The notes beneath the pieces are model-generated. The model was not told the DNA's origin. It did no database searches and worked only from the letters and a program-made list of their open reading frames with translations. From contig OZ020487.1 in NCBI GenBank assembly GCA_963971405.1, positions 20,197,371-20,261,370 on the forward strand: a stretch of DNA of 64,000 nt, read 5' to 3'. The translations under genes and the position numbers were made by a program. Positions 36,001-51,036 of this stretch are shown here, piece after piece. Position 1 is the stretch's first letter; the number at the start of each line of letters is the position of its first letter. The stretch is from Psococerastis gibbosa (taxonomy: Eukaryota > Arthropoda > Insecta > Psocodea > Psocidae).

Positions 36001-38381
36001 TAAAAAAATAAAATAAGTAAATAGCTATTTTTCTGATTCCTGTCGAATGAATTTTTTTTAGCTACATTTACACCTTTGAACACGCAAAGGCAACTGCTCA
36101 ATGTTAAGAACAATACAATGAGCCAAAATAAGCAAAATTAAGACACCCATATCATTTCAAGACCTTTAAAAAAAAAAAATAAGTAAATAGCTATTTTTCT
36201 TATTCTTGTCGAATGAATTTTTTTTAGCTACAATTACACCGATGAACACGCAGGAGCAATTGCTTAATGTTATGTACAATACAATGAGCCGAAGTAAGCA
36301 AAATATGACACCCATATCGTATCAAAACCTTTAAAAAAAATAAAATAAGTATATAGCTATTTTTGGTATTCTTGTCGAATGAATTTTTTTTAGCTACATT
36401 TACACCGATGAACACGCAGAAGCAATTGGTCAATGTTAAGTACAATACATTGAGCCAAAATAAGAAAAATTAAGACACCCATATCATTTCAAGACCTTTA
36501 AAAAAAAAATAAGTAAATAGCTATTTTTCTTATTCTTGTCGAATGAATTTTTTTTAGCTACAATTACACCGATGAACACGCAGGAGCATTTACTCAATGT
36601 TAGGTACAATACAATGAGCCAACATAAGCAAAATTAAGACACCTATATCTTATTAAGACCTTAAAAAAAAGAAAATAACTAAATAGCTATTTTTCTTATT
36701 CTTGTCGAATGAATTTTTAGTAGCTACATTTACACGGATGAACACGCAGGAGCATTTGCTCAATGTTAGGTACATTACAATGAGCAGAAATAAGCAAAAT
36801 TAGGACACCTATATCTTTTAAAGACCTTTAAAAAAATAAAATAAGTAAATAGCTATTTTTCTGATTCCTGTCGAATGAATTTTTTTTTAGCTACATTTAC
36901 ACCGATGAACACGCAGAAGCAACTGCTCAATGTTGAGTACTATACAATGAGCCAAAATAAGCAAAATTAAGACACCCATGTCATTTCAAGACCTTTAAAA
37001 AAAAAAATAAGTAAATAGCTATTTTTCTTATTCTTGTCGAATGAATTTTTTTTAGCTACAATTACACCGATGAACACGCAGAAGCAATTGGTCAATGTTA
37101 AGTACAATACATTGAGCCTAAATAATCAAAATTACGACACCTATATCTTTTTAAGACCTTTAAAAAAAGAAAATAACGAAATAACTATTTTTCTTATTCT
37201 TGTCGAATGAATTTTTTGTAGCTAAATTTACACCGACGAACACGCACGAGCAATTGCTCAATGTTAGGTACAATACAGTGAGCCAACATAAGCAAAATTA
37301 AGACACCTATATCTTTTTAAGACCTTTAAAAAAAAAAATTAACTAAATTGCTATTTTTCTTATTCATGTCTTGTGAATTTTTAGTAGCTACATTTACACG
37401 GATGAACACGCAGGAGCATTTGCCCAATGTTAGGTACAGTACAATGAGCCAAAATAAGCAAAATTAGGACACCTATATCTTTTAAAGACCTTTAAAAAAA
37501 TAAAATAAGTAAATAGCTATTTTTCTGATTCCTGTCGAATGAATTTTTTTTAGCTACATTTACACCGATGAACACGCAGAAGCAACTGCTCAATGTTAAG
37601 TACAATACAATGAGCCGAAATAAGCCAAATTAAGACACCCATACCATATCAAAACCTTTAAAAAAAATAAAATAAGTATATAGCTATTTTTGGTATTCTT
37701 GTCGAATGAATTTTTTTTAGCTACATTTACACCGATGAACACGCAGAAGCACTTGCTCAATGTTAAGTACTATACATTGAGCCAAAATAAGCAAAATTAA
37801 GACACCCATATCATTTCAAGACCTTTAAAAAAATAAAATAAGTAAATAGCTATTTTTCTGATTCCTGTCGAATGAATTTTTTTTAGCTACATTTACACCG
37901 ATGAACACGCAGGAGCAATTGCTTAATGTTATGTACAATACAATGAGCCGAAGTAAGCAAAATATGACACCCATATCATAACAAAACCTTTAAAAAAAAT
38001 AAAATAAGTATATAGCTATTTTTGGTATTCTTGTCGAATGAATTTTATTTAGCTACATTTACACCGATGAACACGCAGAAGCAATTGGTCAATGTTAAGT
38101 ACAATACATTGAGCCAAAATAAGAAAAATTAAGACACCCATATCATTTCAAGACCTTTAAAAAAAAAATAAGTAAATAGCTATTTTTCTTATTCTTGTCG
38201 AATGAATTTTTTTTAGCTACAATTACACAGATGAACACGCAGGAGCAATTGCTCAATGTTATGTACAATACAATGAGCCGAAATAAGGAAAATTATGACA
38301 CCCATATCATATCAAAACCTTTAAAAAAAATAAAATAAGTATATAGCTATTTTTCTTATTCTTGTCGAATGAATTTTTTTT
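33075..38381 (+). repeat. HOR super-unit of the right arm, 32-monomer version (5307 bp)
   Basis: This unit runs from one AGCTCCACTTAC monomer (33075) to the next (38382). It begins with that monomer, then the TTGCACCGATGAACACGCTGG monomer, the AGGAGCATTTACTCAATG monomer and the ACGTTGAAGC monomer. The GCCGAAGTAAGC monomer follows 2980 bp after the TTGCACCG monomer. The same order recurs from 51985 with an offset of 18910 bp. It is a shortened relative of the full cycle of about 6.8 kb (2980 + 3823 bp): the second part here is 2327 bp (14 monomers) instead of 23 monomers. Confidence 0.78.
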
Positions 38382-38999
38382 AGCTCCACTTACACCGATG
38401 AACACGCAGGAGCAATTGGTCAATGTTAAGTACAATACAGTGAGCCTAAATAACCAAAATTAAGACACCTATATCTTTTTAAGACCTTTAAAAAAAAGAA
38501 AATAATGAAATAGCTATTTTTCTTATTCTTGTCGAATAAATTTTATGTAGCTACATTTGCACCGATGAACACGCTGGAGCAATTGCTAAATGTAAGGTAC
38601 AATACAGTGAGCCAAAATAAGCAAAACTAGGACACCCATATCTATTCAAGACCTTTAAAAAAAATAAAATAAGTATGTAGCTATTTTTCTTATTCTTGTC
38701 GAATGAATTTTTAGTAGCTACATTTACACGGATGAACACGCAGGAGCATTTACTCAATGTTAGGTACAATACAGTGAGCCAACATAAGCAAAATTAAGAC
38801 ACCTATATCTTATTAAGATAAAAGAAAATAAGTAAATAGCTATTTTTCTGATTCCTGTCGAATGAATTTTTTTTAGCTACATTTACACCGATGAACACGT
38901 TGAAGCGACAGCTTAATGTTAAGTACAATACAATGAGCCAAAATAAGCAAAATTAAGACACCCATATCATTTCAAGACCTTTAAAAAAAATAAAATAAG

Positions 39000-41900
39000 G
39001 AAATATCTATTTTTCTTATTCTTGTCGAATGAATTTTTTTTAGCTACATTTACACCTATGAACTCGCAGGAGCAATTGCTCAATCTTAAGCACAATACGG
39101 TGAGCCCAAATAAGCAAAATAAAGACTCCCATATCATAACAAGACCTTTAAAAAAAATAAAATAAGTAAATAGCTATTTTTCTGATTCTTATCGAATGAA
39201 TTTTTTTTAGCTACATTTACACCGATGAACATGCAGGAGCAATTGCTCAATGTTAGTGCAATACAATGAGGCAAAATAAGCAAAATTAAGACACCCATAT
39301 CATTTCAAGACCTTTAAAAAAAATAAAATAAGGAAATATCTATTTTTCTTATTCTTGTCGAATGAATTTTTTTTAGCTACATTTACACCTATGAACTCGC
39401 AGGAGCAATTGCTCAATCGTAAGCACAATACGGTGAGCCAAAATAAGCAAAATAAAGACTCCCATATCATAACAAGACCTTTAAAAAAAATAAAATAAGT
39501 AAATAGCTATTTTTCTGATTCCTGTCGAATGAATTTTTTGAGCTACATTTACACCGATGAACACGCAGAAGCAACTGCTCAATGTTTAGTACAATACAAT
39601 GAGCCAAAATAAGCAAAATTAAGACACCTATATCTTATTAAGACCTTAAAAAAAAGAAAATAACTAAATAGCTATTTTTCTTATTCTTGTCGAATGAATT
39701 TTTAGTAGCTACATTTACACGGATGAACACGCAGGAGCATTTGCTCAATGTTAGGTACATTGCAATGAGGAGAAATTAGCAAAATTAGGACACCTATATC
39801 TTTTAAAGACCTTTAAAAAAATAAAATAAGTAAATAGCTATTTTTCTGATTCCTGTCGAATGAATTTTTTTTTAGCTACATTTACACCGATGAACACGCA
39901 GAAGCAACTGCTCAATGTTGAGTACTATACAATGAGCCAAAATAAGCAAAATTAAGACACCCATGTCATTTCAAGACCTTTAAAAAAAAAAATAAGTAAA
40001 TAGCTATTTTTCTTATTCTTGTCGAATGAATTTTTTTTAGCTACAATTACACCGATGAACACGCAGAAGCAATTGGTCAATGTTAAGTACAATACATTGA
40101 GCCTAAATAACCAAAATTACGACACCTATATCTTTTTAAGACCTTTAAAAAAAGAAAATAACGAAATAACTATTTTTCTTATTCTTGTCGAATGAATTTT
40201 TTGTAGCTAAATTTACACCGACGAACACGCACGAGCAATTGCTCAATGTTAGGTACAATACAGTGAGCCAACATAAGCAAAATTAAGACACCTATATCTT
40301 TTTAAGACCTTTAAAAAAAAAAATTAACTAAATTGCTATTTTTCTTATTCATGTCTTGTGAATTTTTAGTAGCTACATTTACACGGATGAACACGCAGGA
40401 GCATTTGCCCAATGTTAGGTACAGTACAATGAGCCAAAATAAGCAAAATTAGGACACCTATATCTTTTAAAGACCTTTAAAAAAATAAAATAAGTAAATA
40501 GCTATTTTTCTGATTCCTGTCGAATGAATTTTTTTTAGCTACATTTACACCGATGAACACGCAGAAGCAACTGCTCAATGTTAAGTACAATACAATGAGC
40601 CGAAATAAGCCAAATTAAGACACCCATACCATATCAAAACCTTTAAAAAAAATAAAATAAGTATATAGCTATTTTTGGTATTCTTGTCGAATGAATTTTT
40701 TTAGCTACATTTACACCGATGAACACGCAGAAGCACTTGCTCAATGTTAAGTACTATACATTGAGCCAAAATAAGCAAAATTAAGACACCCATATCATTT
40801 CAAGACCTTTAAAAAAATAAAATAAGTAAATAGCTATTTTTCTGATTCCTGTCGAATGAATTTTTTTTAGCTACATTTACACCGATGAACACGCAGAAGC
40901 AACTGCTCAATGTTTAATACAATACAATGAGCCAAAATAAACAAAATTAAGACACCTATATCTTTTAAAGACCTTTAAAAAAATAAAATAAGTAAATAGC
41001 TATTTTTCTGATTCCTGTCGAATGAATTTTTTTTAGCTACATTTACACCTTTGAACACGCAAAAGCAACTGCTCAATGTTAAGAACAATACATTGAGCCA
41101 AAATAAGCAAAATTAAGACACCCATATCATTTCAAGACCTTTAAAAAAAAAAAATAAGTAAATAGCTTTTTTTCTTATTCTTGTCGAATGAATTTTTTTT
41201 AGCTACAATTACACCGATGAACACGCAGGAGCAATTGCTTAATGTTATGTACAATACAATGAGCCGAAGTAAGCAAAATATGACACCCATATCATATCAA
41301 AACCTTTAAAAAAAATAAAATAAGTATATAGCTATTTTTGGTATTCTTGTCGAATGAATTTTATTTAGCTACATTTACACCGATGAACACGCAGAAGCAA
41401 TTGGTCAATGTTAAGTACAATACATTGAGCCAAAATAAGAAAAATTAAGACACCCATATCATTTCAAGACCTTTAAAAAAAATAAAATAAGGAAATATCT
41501 ATTTTTCTTATTCTTGTCGAATGAATTTTTTTTAGCTACATTTACACCTATGAACTCGCAGGAGCAATTGCTCAATCTTAAGCACAATACGGTGAGCCCA
41601 AATAAGCAAAATAAAGACTCCCATATCATAACAAGACCTTTAAAAAAAATAAAATAAGTAAATAGCTATTTTTCTGATTCTTATCGAATGAATTTTTTTT
41701 AGCTACATTTACACCGATGAACATGCAGGAGCAATTGCTCAATGTTAGTGCAATACAATGAGGCAAAATAAGCAAAATTAAGACACCCATATCATTTCAA
41801 GACCTTTAAAAAAAATAAAATAAGGAAATATCTATTTTTCTTATTCTTGTCGAATGAATTTTTTTTAGCTACATTTACACCTATGAACTCGCAGGAGCAA

Positions 41901-44900
41901 TTGCTCAATCGTAAGCACAATACGGTGAGCCAAAATAAGCAAAATAAAGACTCCCATATCATAACAAGACCTTTAAAAAAAATAAAATAAGTAAATAGCT
42001 ATTTTTCTGATTCCTGTCGAATGAATTTTTTGAGCTACATTTACACCGATGAACACGCAGAAGCAACTGCTCAATGTTTAGTACAATACAATGAGCCAAA
42101 ATAAGCAAAATTAAGACACCTATATCTTATTAAGACCTTAAAAAAAAGAAAATAACTAAATAGCTATTTTTCTTATTCTTGTCGAATGAATTTTTAGTAG
42201 CTACATTTACACGGATGAACACGCAGGAGCATTTGCTCAATGTTAGGTACATTGCAATGAGGAGAAATTAGCAAAATTAGGACACCTATATCTTTTAAAG
42301 ACCTTTAAAAAAATAAAATAAGTAAATAGCTATTTTTCTGATTCCTGTCGAATGAATTTTTTTTTAGCTACATTTACACCGATGAACACGCAGAAGCAAC
42401 TGCTCAATGTTGAGTACTATACAATGAGCCAAAATAAGCAAAATTAAGACACCCATGTCATTTCAAGACCTTTAAAAAAAAAAATAAGTAAATAGCTATT
42501 TTTCTTATTCTTGTCGAATGAATTTTTTTTAGCTACAATTACACCGATGAACACGCAGAAGCAATTGGTCAATGTTAAGTACAATACATTGAGCCTAAAT
42601 AACCAAAATTACGACACCTATATCTTTTTAAGACCTTTAAAAAAAGAAAATAACGAAATAACTATTTTTCTTATTCTTGTCGAATGAATTTTTTGTAGCT
42701 AAATTTACACCGACGAACACGCACGAGCAATTGCTCAATGTTAGGTACAATACAGTGAGCCAACATAAGCAAAATTAAGACACCTATATCTTTTTAAGAC
42801 CTTTAAAAAAAAAAATTAACTAAATTGCTATTTTTCTTATTCATGTCTTGTGAATTTTTAGTAGCTACATTTACACGGATGAACACGCAGGAGCATTTGC
42901 CCAATGTTAGGTACAGTACAATGAGCCAAAATAAGCAAAATTAGGACACCTATATCTTTTAAAGACCTTTAAAAAAATAAAATAAGTAAATAGCTATTTT
43001 TCTGATTCCTGTCGAATGAATTTTTTTTAGCTACATTTACACCGATGAACACGCAGAAGCAACTGCTCAATGTTAAGTACAATACAATGAGCCGAAATAA
43101 GCCAAATTAAGACACCCATACCATATCAAAACCTTTAAAAAAAATAAAATAAGTATATAGCTATTTTTGGTATTCTTGTCGAATGAATTTTTTTAGCTAC
43201 ATTTACACCGATGAACACGCAGAAGCACTTGCTCAATGTTAAGTACTATACATTGAGCCAAAATAAGCAAAATTAAGACACCCATATCATTTCAAGACCT
43301 TTAAAAAAATAAAATAAGTAAATAGCTATTTTTCTGATTCCTGTCGAATGAATTTTTTTTAGCTACATTTACACCGATGAACACGCAGAAGCAACTGCTC
43401 AATGTTTAATACAATACAATGAGCCAAAATAAACAAAATTAAGACACCTATATCTTTTAAAGACCTTTAAAAAAATAAAATAAGTAAATAGCTATTTTTC
43501 TGATTCCTGTCGAATGAATTTTTTTTAGCTACATTTACACCTTTGAACACGCAAAAGCAACTGCTCAATGTTAAGAACAATACATTGAGCCAAAATAAGC
43601 AAAATTAAGACACCCATATCATTTCAAGACCTTTAAAAAAAAAAAATAAGTAAATAGCTTTTTTTCTTATTCTTGTCGAATGAATTTTTTTTAGCTACAA
43701 TTACACCGATGAACACGCAGGAGCAATTGCTTAATGTTATGTACAATACAATGAGCCGAAGTAAGCAAAATATGACACCCATATCATATCAAAACCTTTA
43801 AAAAAAATAAAATAAGTATATAGCTATTTTTGGTATTCTTGTCGAATGAATTTTATTTAGCTACATTTACACCGATGAACACGCAGAAGCAATTGGTCAA
43901 TGTTAAGTACAATACATTGAGCCAAAATAAGAAAAATTAAGACACCCATATCATTTCAAGACCTTTAAAAAAAAAATAAGTAAATAGCTATTTTTCTTAT
44001 TCTTGTCGAATGAATTTTTAGTAGCTACATTTACACGGATGAACACGCAGGAGCATTAACTCAATGTTAGGTACAATACAGTGAGCCAACATAAGCAAAA
44101 TTAAGACACCTATATCTTATTAAGATAAAAGAAAATAAGTAAATAGCTATTTTTCTGATTCCTGTCGAATGAATTTTTTTTAGCTACATTTACACCGATG
44201 AACACGTTGAAGCAACAGCTTAATGTTAAGTACAATACAATGAGCCAAAATAAGCAAAATTAAGACACCCATATCATTTCAAGACCTTTAAAAAAAATAA
44301 AATAAGGAAATATCTATTTTTCTTATTCTTGTCGAATGAATTTTTTTTAGCTACATTTACACCTATGAACTCGCAGGAGCAATTGCTCAATCTTAAGCAC
44401 AATACGGTGAGCCCAAATAAGCAAAATAAAGACTCCCATATCATAACAAGACCTTTAAAAAAAATAAAATAAGTAAATAGCTATTTTTCTGATTCTTATC
44501 GAATGAATTTTTTTTAGCTACATTTACACCGATGAACATGCAGGAGCAATTGCTCAATGTTAGTGCAATACAATGAGGCAAAATAAGCAAAATTAAGACA
44601 CCCATATCATTTCAAGACCTTTAAAAAAAATAAAATAAGGAAATATCTATTTTTCTTATTCTTGTCGAATGAATTTTTTTTAGCTACATTTACACCTATG
44701 AACTCGCAGGAGCAATTGCTCAATCGTAAGCACAATACGGTGAGCCAAAATAAGCAAAATAAAGACTCCCATATCATAACAAGACCTTTAAAAAAAATAA
44801 AATAAGTAAATAGCTATTTTTCTGATTCCTGTCGAATGAATTTTTTGAGCTACATTTACACCGATGAACACGCAGAAGCAACTGCTCAATGTTTAGTACA

Positions 44901-47600
44901 ATACAATGAGCCAAAATAAGCAAAATTAAGACACCTATATCTTATTAAGACCTTAAAAAAAAGAAAATAACTAAATAGCTATTTTTCTTATTCTTGTCGA
45001 ATGAATTTTTAGTAGCTACATTTACACGGATGAACACGCAGGAGCATTTGCTCAATGTTAGGTACATTACAATGAGCAGAAATTAGCAAAATTAGGACAC
45101 CTATATCTTTTAAAGACCTTTAAAAAAATAAAATAAGTAAATAGCTATTTTTCTGATTCCTGTCGAATGAATTTTTTTTTAGCTACATTTACACCGATGA
45201 ACACGCAGAAGCAACTGCTCAATGTTGAGTACTATACAATGAGCCAAAATAAGCAAAATTAAGACACCCATGTCATTTCAAGACCTTTAAAAAAAAAAAT
45301 AAGTAAATAGCTATTTTTCTTATTCTTGTCGAATGAATTTTTTTTAGCTACAATTACACCGATGAACACGCAGAAGCAATTGTTCAATGTTAAGTACAAT
45401 ACATTGAGCCTAAATAACCAAAATTACGACACCTATATCTTTTTAAGACCTTTAAAAAAAGAAAATAACGAAATAACTATTTTTCTTATTCTTGTCGAAT
45501 GAATTTTTTGTAGCTAAATTTACACCGACGAACACGCACGAGCAATTGCTCAATGTTAGGTACAATACAGTGAGCCAACATAAGCAAAATTAAGACACCT
45601 ATATCTTTTTAAGACCTTTAAAAAAAAAAATTAACTAAATTGCTATTTTTCTTATTCATGTCTTGTGAATTTTTAGTAGCTACATTTACACGGATGAACA
45701 CGCAGGAGCATTTGCCCAATGTTAGGTACAGTACAATGAGCCAAAATAAGCAAAATTAGGACACCTATATCTTTTAAAGACCTTTAAAAAAATAAAATAA
45801 GTAAATAGCTATTTTTCTGATTCCTGTCGAATGAATTTTTTTTAGCTACATTTACACCGATGAACACGCAGAAGCAACTGCTCAATGTTAAGTACAATAC
45901 AATGAGCCGAAATAAGCCAAATTAAGACACCCATACCATATCAAAACCTTTAAAAAAAATAAAATAAGTATATAGCTATTTTTGGTATTCTTGTCGAATG
46001 AATTTTTTTTAGCTACATTTACACCGATGAACACGCAGAAGCACTTGCTCAATGTTAAGTACTATACATTGAGCCAAAATAAGCAAAATTAAGACACCCA
46101 TATCATTTCAAGACCTTTAAAAAAATAAAATAAGTAAATAGCTATTTTTCTGATTCCTGTCGAATGAATTTTTTTTAGCTACATTTACACCGATGAACAC
46201 GCAGAAGCAACTGCTCAATGTTTAATACAATACAATGAGCCAAAATAAACAAAATTAAGACACCTATATCTTTTAAAGACCTTTAAAAAAATAAAATAAG
46301 TAAATAGCTATTTTTCTGATTCCTGTCGAATGAATTTTTTTTAGCTACATTTACACCTTTGAACACGCAAAAGCAACTGCTCAATGTTAAGAACAATACA
46401 TTGAGCCAAAATAAGCAAAATTAAGACACCCATATCATATCAAAACCTTTAAAAAAAATAAAATAAGTATATAGCTATTTTTGGTATTCTTGTCGAATGA
46501 ATTTTATTTAGCTACATTTACACCGATGAACACGCAGAAGCAATTGGTCAATGTTAAGTACAATACATTGAGCCAAAATAAGAAAAATTAAGACACCCAT
46601 ATCATTTCAAGACCTTTAAAAAAAAAATAAGTAAATAGCTATTTTTCTTATTCTTGTCGAATGAATTTTTTTTAGCTACAATTACACAGATGAACACGCA
46701 GGAGCAATTGCTCAATATTATGTACAATACAGTGAGCCGAAATAAGGAAAATTATGACACCCATATCATATCAAAACCTTTAAAAAAAATAAAATAAGTA
46801 TATAGCTATTTTTCTTATTCTTGTCGAATGAATTTTTTTTAGCTCCACTTACACCGATGAACACGCAGGAGCAATTGGTCAATGTTAAGTACAATACAGT
46901 GAGCCTAAATAACCAAAATTAAGACACCTATATCTTTTTAAGACCTTTAAAAAAAAGAAAATAATGAAATAGCTATTTTTCTTATTCTTGTCGAATAAAT
47001 TTTATGTAGCTACATTTGCACCGATGAACACGCTGGAGCAATTGCTAAATGTAAGGTACAATACAGTGAGCCAAAATAAGCAAAACTAGGACACCCATAT
47101 CTATTCAAGACCTTTAAAAAAAATAAAATAAGTATGTAGCTATTTTTCTTATTCTTGTCGAATGAATTTTTAGTAGCTACATTTACACGGATGAACACGC
47201 AGGAGCATTTATTCAATGTTAGGTACAATACAGTGAGCCAACATAAGCAAAATTAAGACACCTATATCTTATTAAGATAAAAGAAAATAAGTAAATAGCT
47301 ATTTTTCTGATTCCTGTCGAATGAATTTTTTTTAGCTACATTTACACCGATGAACACGTTGAAGCAACAGCTTAATGTTAAGTACAATACAATGAGCCAA
47401 AATAAGCAAAATTAAGACACCCATATCATTTCAAGACCTTTAAAAAAAATAAAATAAGGAAATATCTATTTTTCTTATTCTTGTCGAATGAATTTTTTTT
47501 AGCTACATTTACACCTATGAACTCGCAGGAGCAATTGCTCAATCTTAAGCACAATACGGTGAGCCCAAATAAGCAAAATAAAGACTCCCATATCATAACA
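39000..47600 (+). repeat. Tandem HOR blocks of 15, 17 and 19 monomers
   Basis: The diagnostic GGTGAGCCCAAATAAGC (three Cs) occurs at about 39101, 41593, 44408 and 47560. The intervals are 2492, 2815 and 3152 bp, or 15, 17 and 19 monomers. The blocks share the same variant order: ACTCGCAGG, then CTTATCGAATG/ACATGCAGG, then AATCGTAAGCAC, then TTTTTTGAGCTAC, and so on. They differ by whole-monomer gains and losses, mostly in the stretch just before the next block begins. A nonvariant GGTGAGCCAAAATAAGC occupies the equivalent place in copies near 52.7 kb and 62.3 kb. Confidence 0.8.
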
Positions 47601-48710
47601 AGACCTTTAAAAAAAATAAAATAAGTAAATAGCTATTTTTCTGATTCTTATCGAATGAATTTTTTTTAGCTACATTTACACCGATGAACATGCAGGAGCA
47701 ATTGCTCAATGTTAGTGCAATACAATGAGGCAAAATAAGCAAAATTAAGACACCCATATCATTTCAAGACCTTTAAAAAAAATTAAATAAGGAAATATCT
47801 ATTTTTCTTATTCTTGTCGAATGAATTTTTTTTAGCTACATTTACACCTATGAACTCGCAGGAGCAATTGCTCAATCGTAAGCACAATACGGTGAGCCAA
47901 AATAAGCAAAATAAAGACTCCCATATCATAACAAGACCTTTAAAAAAAATAAAATAAGTAAATAGCTATTTTTCTGATTCCTGTCGAATGAATTTTTTGA
48001 GCTACATTTACACCGATGAACACGCAGAAGCAACTGCTCAATGTTTAGTACAATACAATGAGCCAAAATAAGCAAAATTAAGACACCTATATCTTTTAAG
48101 GACCTTTAAAAAAATAAAATAAGTAAGTAGCTATTTTTCTGATTCCTGTCGAATGAATTTTTTTTAGCTACATTTACACCTTTGAACACGCAAAAGCAAC
48201 TGCTCAATGTTACGAACAATACAATGAGCCAAAATAAGCAAAATTAAGACACCCATATCATTTCAAGACCTTTAAAAAAAAAAAATAAGTAAATAGCTAT
48301 TTTTCTTATTCTTGTCGAATGAATTTTTTTTAGCTACAATTACACCGATGAACACGCAGGAGCAATTGCTTAATGTTATGTACAATACAATGAGCCGAAG
48401 TAAGCAAAATATGACACCCATATCGTATCAAAACCTTTAAAAAAAATAAAATAAGTATATAGCTATTTTTGGTATTCTTGTCGAATGAATTTTTTTTAGC
48501 TACATTTACACCGATGAACACGCAGAAGCAATTGGTCAATGTTAAGTACAATACATTGAGCCAAAATAAGAAAAATTAAGACACCCATATCATTTCAAGA
48601 CCTTTAAAAAAAAAATAAGTAAATAGCTATTTTTCTTATTCTTGTCGAATGAATTTTTTTTAGCTACAATTACACCGATGAACACGCAGGAGCATTTACT
48701 CAATGTTAGG

Positions 48711-51036
48711 TACAATACAATGAGCCAACATAAGCAAAATTAAGACACCTATATCTTATTAAGACCTTAAAAAAAAGAAAATAACTAAATAGCTATTTTT
48801 CTTATTCTTGTCGAATGAATTTTTAGTAGCTACATTTACACGGATGAACACGCAGGAGCATTTGCTCAATGTTAGGTACATTACAATGAGCAGAAATTAG
48901 CAAAATTAGGACACCTATATCTTTTAAAGACCTTTAAAAAAATAAAATAAGTAAATAGCTATTTTTCTGATTCCTGTCGAATGAATTTTTTTTTAGCTAC
49001 ATTTACACCGATGAACACGCAGAAGCAACTGCTCAATGTTGAGTACTATACAATGAGCCAAAATAAGCAAAATTAAGACACCCATGTCATTTCAAGACCT
49101 TTAAAAAAAAAAATAAGTAAATAGCTATTTTTCTTATTCTTGTCGAATGAATTTTTTTTAGCTACAATTACACCGATGAACACGCAGAAGCAATTGGTCA
49201 ATGTTAAGTACAATACATTGAGCCTAAATAACCAAAATTACGACACCTATATCTTTTTAAGACCTTTAAAAAAAGAAAATAACGAAATAGCTATTTTTCT
49301 TATTCTTGTCGAATGAATTTTTTGTAGCTAAATTTACACCGACGAACACGCACGAGCAATTGCTCAATGTTAGGTACAATACAGTGAGCCAACATAAGCA
49401 AAATTAAGACACCTATATCTTTTTAAGACCTTTAAAAAAAAAAATTAACTAAATTGCTATTTTTCTTATTCATGTCTTGTGAATTTTTAGTAGCTACATT
49501 TACACGGATGAACACGCAGGAGCATTTGCCCAATGTTAGGTACAGTACAATGAGCCAAAATAAGCAAAATTAGGACACCTATATCTTTTAAAGACCTTTA
49601 AAAAAATAAAATAAGTAAATAGCTATTTTTCTGATTCCTGTCGAATGAATTTTTTTTAGCTACATTTACACCGATGAACACGCAGAAGCAACTGCTCAAT
49701 GTTAAGTACAATACAATGAGCCGAAATAAGCCAAATTAAGACACCCATACCATATCAAAACCTTTAAAAAAAATAAAATAAGTATATAGCTATTTTTGGT
49801 ATTCTTGTCGAATGAATTTTTTTTAGCTACATTTACACCGATGAACACGCAGAAGCACTTGGTCAATGTTAAGTACAATACAATGAGCCAACATAAGCAA
49901 AATTAAGACACCTATATCTTATTAAGACCTTAAAAAAAAGAAAATAACTAAATAGCTATTTTTCTTATTCTTGTCGAATGAATTTTTAGTAGCTACATTT
50001 ACACGGATGAACACGCAGGAGCATTTGCTCAATGTTAGGTACATTACAATGAGCAGAAATTAGCAAAATTAGGACACCTATATCTTTTAAAGACCTTTAA
50101 AAAAATAAAATAAGTAAATAGCTATTTTTCTGATTCCTGTCGAATGAATTTTTTTTTAGCTACATTTACACCGATGAACACGCAGAAGCAACTGCTCAAT
50201 GTTGAGTACTATACAATGAGCCAAAATAAGCAAAATTAAGACACCCATGTCATTTCAAGACCATTAAAAAAAAAAATAAGTAAATAGCTATTTTTCTTAT
50301 TCTTGTCGAATGAATTTTTTTTAGCTACAATTACACCGATGAACACGCAGAAGCAATTGGTCAATGTTAAGTACAATACATTGAGCCTAAATAACCAAAA
50401 TTACGACACCTATATCTTTTTAAGACCTTTAAAAAAAGAAAATAACGAAATAACTATTTTTCTTATTCTTGTCGAATGAATTTTTTGTAGCTAAATTTAC
50501 ACCGACGAACACGCACGAGCAATTGCTCAATGTTAGGTACAATACAGTGAGCCAACATAAGCAAAATTAAGACACCTATATCTTTTTAAGACCTTTAAAA
50601 AAAAAAATTAACTAAATTGCTATTTTTCTTATTCATGTCTTGTGAATTTTTAGTAGCTACATTTACACGGATGAACACGCAGGAGCATTTGCCCAATGTT
50701 AGGTACAGTACAATGAGCCAAAATAAGCAAAATTAGGACACCTATATCTTTTAAAGACCTTTAAAAAAATAAAATAAGTAAATAGCTATTTTTCTGATTC
50801 CTGTCGAATGAATTTTTTTTAGCTACATTTACACCGATGAACACGCAGAAGCAACTGCTCAATGTTAAGTACAATACAATGAGCCGAAATAAGCCAAATT
50901 AAGACACCCATACCATATCAAAACCTTTAAAAAAAATAAAATAAGTATATAGCTATTTTTGGTATTCTTGTCGAATGAATTTTTTTTAGCTACATTTACA
51001 CCGATGAACACGCAGAAGCACTTGCTCAATGTTAAG
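48711..51036 (+). repeat. 7-monomer HOR pair without insertion
   Basis: These two adjacent units of about 1163 bp (about 48711-49873 and 49874-51036) are paralogous to the pair that holds the transposon at 26.8-32.1 kb. The GAGCAGAAAT landmark is at 48888 and 50051. The monomer homologous to the transposon target reads straight through ATGAACACGCAGAAGC in both copies, so both are empty sites. Boundaries depend on where the repeat is phased. Confidence 0.83.
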
